Origin: Brumimicrobium sp051745635
GTDB taxonomy: Bacteria > Bacteroidota > Bacteroidia > Flavobacteriales_D > Crocinitomicaceae
DNA: 64,000 nucleotides
Direction of reading: 5' to 3'
NCBI GenBank assembly: GCA_051745635.1
Contig: JBNJEH010000003.1
Coordinates: forward strand, 50,047-114,046
The notes under the pieces were generated by a model. The model saw nothing but the letters and a program-made list of their open reading frames with translations. It was not told the origin of the DNA and did no database searches. Within the stretch, counting starts at the first letter, position 1, and each line of letters opens with the position of its first letter. Positions 62,105-64,000 of this stretch are shown piece by piece. A program made the translations under genes and the position numbers.

Positions 62105-62522
62105 ACACTTATATTTAATTGCTGTACCGGCTGTTTTATCAATATTCGGCTGTCAAAAGGACCTTACGGGAAATGCCATTTCTATTGAAGCACATAGTAA
62201 TGTGAAAGTGAAAAATTTTCACCTTTATTCGACTTGTCGGGATGGTCCTAACCAGTTGCCCCTTGGGAATTTCGATCCGCTCAACGAAATAAGCAACGGT
62301 TACTATACCTATCAAATTGATAAGGGATATGAAACCGAGTGCTTTACAGTAACGGGCACAGTTCCCGAAAACACAGATAGCACAGGAGAAACAACGGTAG
62401 ATATAACGGCTTTTTACACCGATGCAGGCAATAAAACTGGATTTCAGAAGATTGAACTGCAGCGCCCGCATGAATCTTATAAAATTCGTTATGAATTTCG
62501 ACCAGATACGTATATTGAATAA
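62094..62522 (+). CDS. C2: small lipoprotein
   Basis: The start at 62094 gives a signal peptide with lipobox IFGC and 142 residues. The mature N-terminus CQKDLTGNAISIEA and the end FRPDTYIE repeat those of C1, and the middle shows ECFTVTGTVPE and FQKIELQRPHES in the same order. It overlaps B2. This is the last gene of the duplicated cassette, and it converges with the VWA/CoxE-like gene after about 80 bases. Confidence 0.8.
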   Translation: MKNKHLYLIAVPAVLSIFGCQKDLTGNAISIEAHSNVKVKNFHLYSTCRDGPNQLPLGNFDPLNEISNGYYTYQIDKGYETECFTVTGTVPENTDSTGETTVDITAFYTDAGNKTGFQKIELQRPHESYKIRYEFRPDTYIE

Positions 62523-62603
62523 CGAACAACAAAAGAAGGATTTTCTGCTCATGTTGCAAACAATTCTACTTTTACCTTCAGGTACTGAAAATGTTGAGGC
62601 GAT

Positions 62604-63794
62604 TCAATCTCGAGGACTCGACTTTAAGGCTTCAACTGCCTTTCCAATGCCATCAATGGTCAGCGGAAACATGCGGTCCTTCATGATTTTGCGGATCATT
62701 TGAATCGACTCCGTGTACTTCCATTCTGATTGCGGGACGGGGTTTAACCAAATGAAATGGGGGAACTTACGAATCAACCGCTGTAACCATACTTTACCCG
62801 ATTCTTCGTTGTAGTGTTCGACGCTGCCCATCCGCGAAAAAATTTCATAAGGAGACATCGATGCATCGCCCACAAATATTACCCGATAGTCGTCGTTAAA
62901 GGTATTGAGTACTTGCTCCGTCGGTATTTTCTCATCCCATCTTCGTACATTTTCTTTCCAGACGTTTTCGTAAAGACAATTGTGGAAGTAAAAAAATTCG
63001 AGGTGTTTGAACTCATAGCGCGCCGCCGAAAAAAGCTGTGAACACAATTCGATATGGTCGTCCATAGAGCCTCCGATATCGAAAAGGAGTAGTACTTTAA
63101 TCACGTTTTTCTTTTTGGGAACCATCTCGACCTCCAGCATTCCGCCGTTTTTTGAAGTCGTTCGTATCGTTCCGTCCAGATCGATCTCTTCACTTTTTCC
63201 TTCGCGACTCAATAACCTCAGTTTGCGCAGTGCCATCTTCATATTGCGGGTATTGAGTTCGACATCCTGGCTTAAATCTTTGAATTTGCGTTGGTCCCAA
63301 ACTTTTACAGCGCGTCGGTGGCGACTCTCATCCTGACCAATGCGAATACCTTCCGGATTGTAGCCGTACGCTCCAAATGGCGACGTTCCACCCGTACCGA
63401 TCCATTTGTTCCCGCCCTGGTGGCGCTCTTGTTGTTCTTTCAAAAGTTCCTTTACGCGATCCAGTAAATCGTCCAGATCTCCGTGTCGCTTAATTTTTTC
63501 GAGTTCCTCTTTCGAAAAAAGGCGTTCTCCGTTTTTGGCGAGCCAATCGTCGGGAATGTCGTAGAGGTCAGCCGTCTTGATTTGCTCAATGCCTTTAAAA
63601 TAGGTCCCAAAAAGAGCGTCAAAGGCGTCGATGTGTTTTTCCCGTTTCACGAGAATGGCGCGGCACAAAAAGTAAAAATCGTCTACGTTGTACGCCACGA
63701 CTTCGCGATCGAGTGCCTCGAGTAAATCCAGGTATTCCCGGAGCGTGACGGGTACTTTGTGTTCTTTGAGTAAAAGGAAAAAGTCTAAAAACAT
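62604..63794 (-). CDS. VWA/CoxE-like protein
   Basis: The 396-residue protein has an N-terminal helical domain, a Glu/Lys/Gln-rich middle with GGNKWIGTGGTSPFGAYGYN, and a C-terminal VWA domain (about 225-390). The metal site reads DIGGSM, so the usual DxSxS has glycine at its first serine position. It belongs to the CoxE-like group that works with MoxR ATPases in metal-enzyme maturation. The MoxR-type gene begins upstream on the same strand and lies five bases away. Confidence 0.88.
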   Translation of the reverse strand: MFLDFFLLLKEHKVPVTLREYLDLLEALDREVVAYNVDDFYFLCRAILVKREKHIDAFDALFGTYFKGIEQIKTADLYDIPDDWLAKNGERLFSKEELEKIKRHGDLDDLLDRVKELLKEQQERHQGGNKWIGTGGTSPFGAYGYNPEGIRIGQDESRHRRAVKVWDQRKFKDLSQDVELNTRNMKMALRKLRLLSREGKSEEIDLDGTIRTTSKNGGMLEVEMVPKKKNVIKVLLLFDIGGSMDDHIELCSQLFSAARYEFKHLEFFYFHNCLYENVWKENVRRWDEKIPTEQVLNTFNDDYRVIFVGDASMSPYEIFSRMGSVEHYNEESGKVWLQRLIRKFPHFIWLNPVPQSEWKYTESIQMIRKIMKDRMFPLTIDGIGKAVEALKSSPRD

Positions 63795-63799
63795 AACGA

Positions 63800-64000
63800 T
63801 TAACGCACTACGTGTTTGTCGTGCTCATTTTTGAGCAGCGCCCCAAGGTAAGGCGTCGACTGGTGACCACTCATGACTTCATCGAGTTCGTTTTCGTTGA
63901 TTTTTCCCACCATTAATAACTTGATCCAGTCGATCAGTTCACTGGTAGAAGGTTTTTTCTTGATGTTGCGCTGATTCCGTATGGAATAAAAAACATCCAT
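63800..64000 (-). CDS. MoxR-type AAA ATPase, C-terminal part
   Basis: Only the last 66 residues lie in the window. They are helical (TSELIDWIKLLMVGKI, YLGALLKNEHD), matching the lid/C-terminal region of MoxR ATPases, and the gene continues beyond the right edge. The five-base spacing to the CoxE-like gene makes a MoxR-VWA operon very likely. The Walker motifs cannot be seen here. Confidence 0.75.
   Translation of the reverse strand: MDVFYSIRNQRNIKKKPSTSELIDWIKLLMVGKINENELDEVMSGHQSTPYLGALLKNEHDKHVVR

Overview
The window looks like chromosomal DNA of a member of the Bacteroidota, probably a marine Flavobacteriales (Cryomorphaceae-like) bacterium; this placement is an inference from gene content. 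The signs are type IX secretion tails of type A (9144-10070, 58409-59480, 60848-61357) and type B (34373-37027), SprB-like repeats, a BshC bacillithiol enzyme, a long Bacteroidetes-type YidC and IspH, LytS/LytTR signalling, and promoters of the TTG-N17-19-TAnnTTTG kind (48081-48110, 51704-51734, 54757-54784). No tRNA, rRNA, CRISPR array, intact transposase or prophage was seen.

Layout. 0-5.3 kb: a lone DUF4143 ATPase, then pyrG-yidC. 5.3-12.6 kb: a small-word repeat array, a giant sensor/SpoIIE phosphatase in one operon with a T9SS cargo protein, a coiled-coil protein, and an AI-2E-type transporter placed directly behind methylmalonyl-CoA mutase (mutA-mutB, 12.6-16.0 kb). 16-23 kb: small envelope genes, an MtfA-like peptidase, three tetraspan-like membrane proteins, and gene-poor stretches with two inverted-repeat-bounded elements and one copy of a dispersed repeat. 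23-32.5 kb: ppiB, bshC, envelope proteins, a TerB/J-domain protein beside htpG, a META-domain lipoprotein and an ACMSD-type decarboxylase. 32.6-43 kb: lipoproteins, a T9SS type B adhesin-like protein, an AidB-like acyl-CoA dehydrogenase, SRP RNA, ispH, an acetyltransferase and a DPP-IV-like peptidase. 43-46.9 kb: a divergent pair of unknown genes around an operator-like array, a five-copy ~196-bp tandem repeat, and an XRE regulator. 46.9-58.3 kb: mnmA, an RRM protein, a LytS/LytR pair, MarR followed by a TonB-receptor-like barrel, a saccharopine/alanine dehydrogenase-like enzyme and a VWA membrane protein.

The most unusual region is 58.4-62.5 kb. A three-gene cassette (A: T9SS-secreted protein; B: outer-membrane barrel; C: small lipoprotein ending RPDTYIE) is present about twice in tandem and looks partly collapsed. 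A1 carries a one-base frameshift, a B C-terminal relic sits between B1 and C1, and A2 has lost its 5' part. The genes overlap or abut, the DNA is AT-rich compared with its flanks, and I recognise no named system. The window ends in a CoxE-like VWA protein and the tail of a MoxR-type ATPase.
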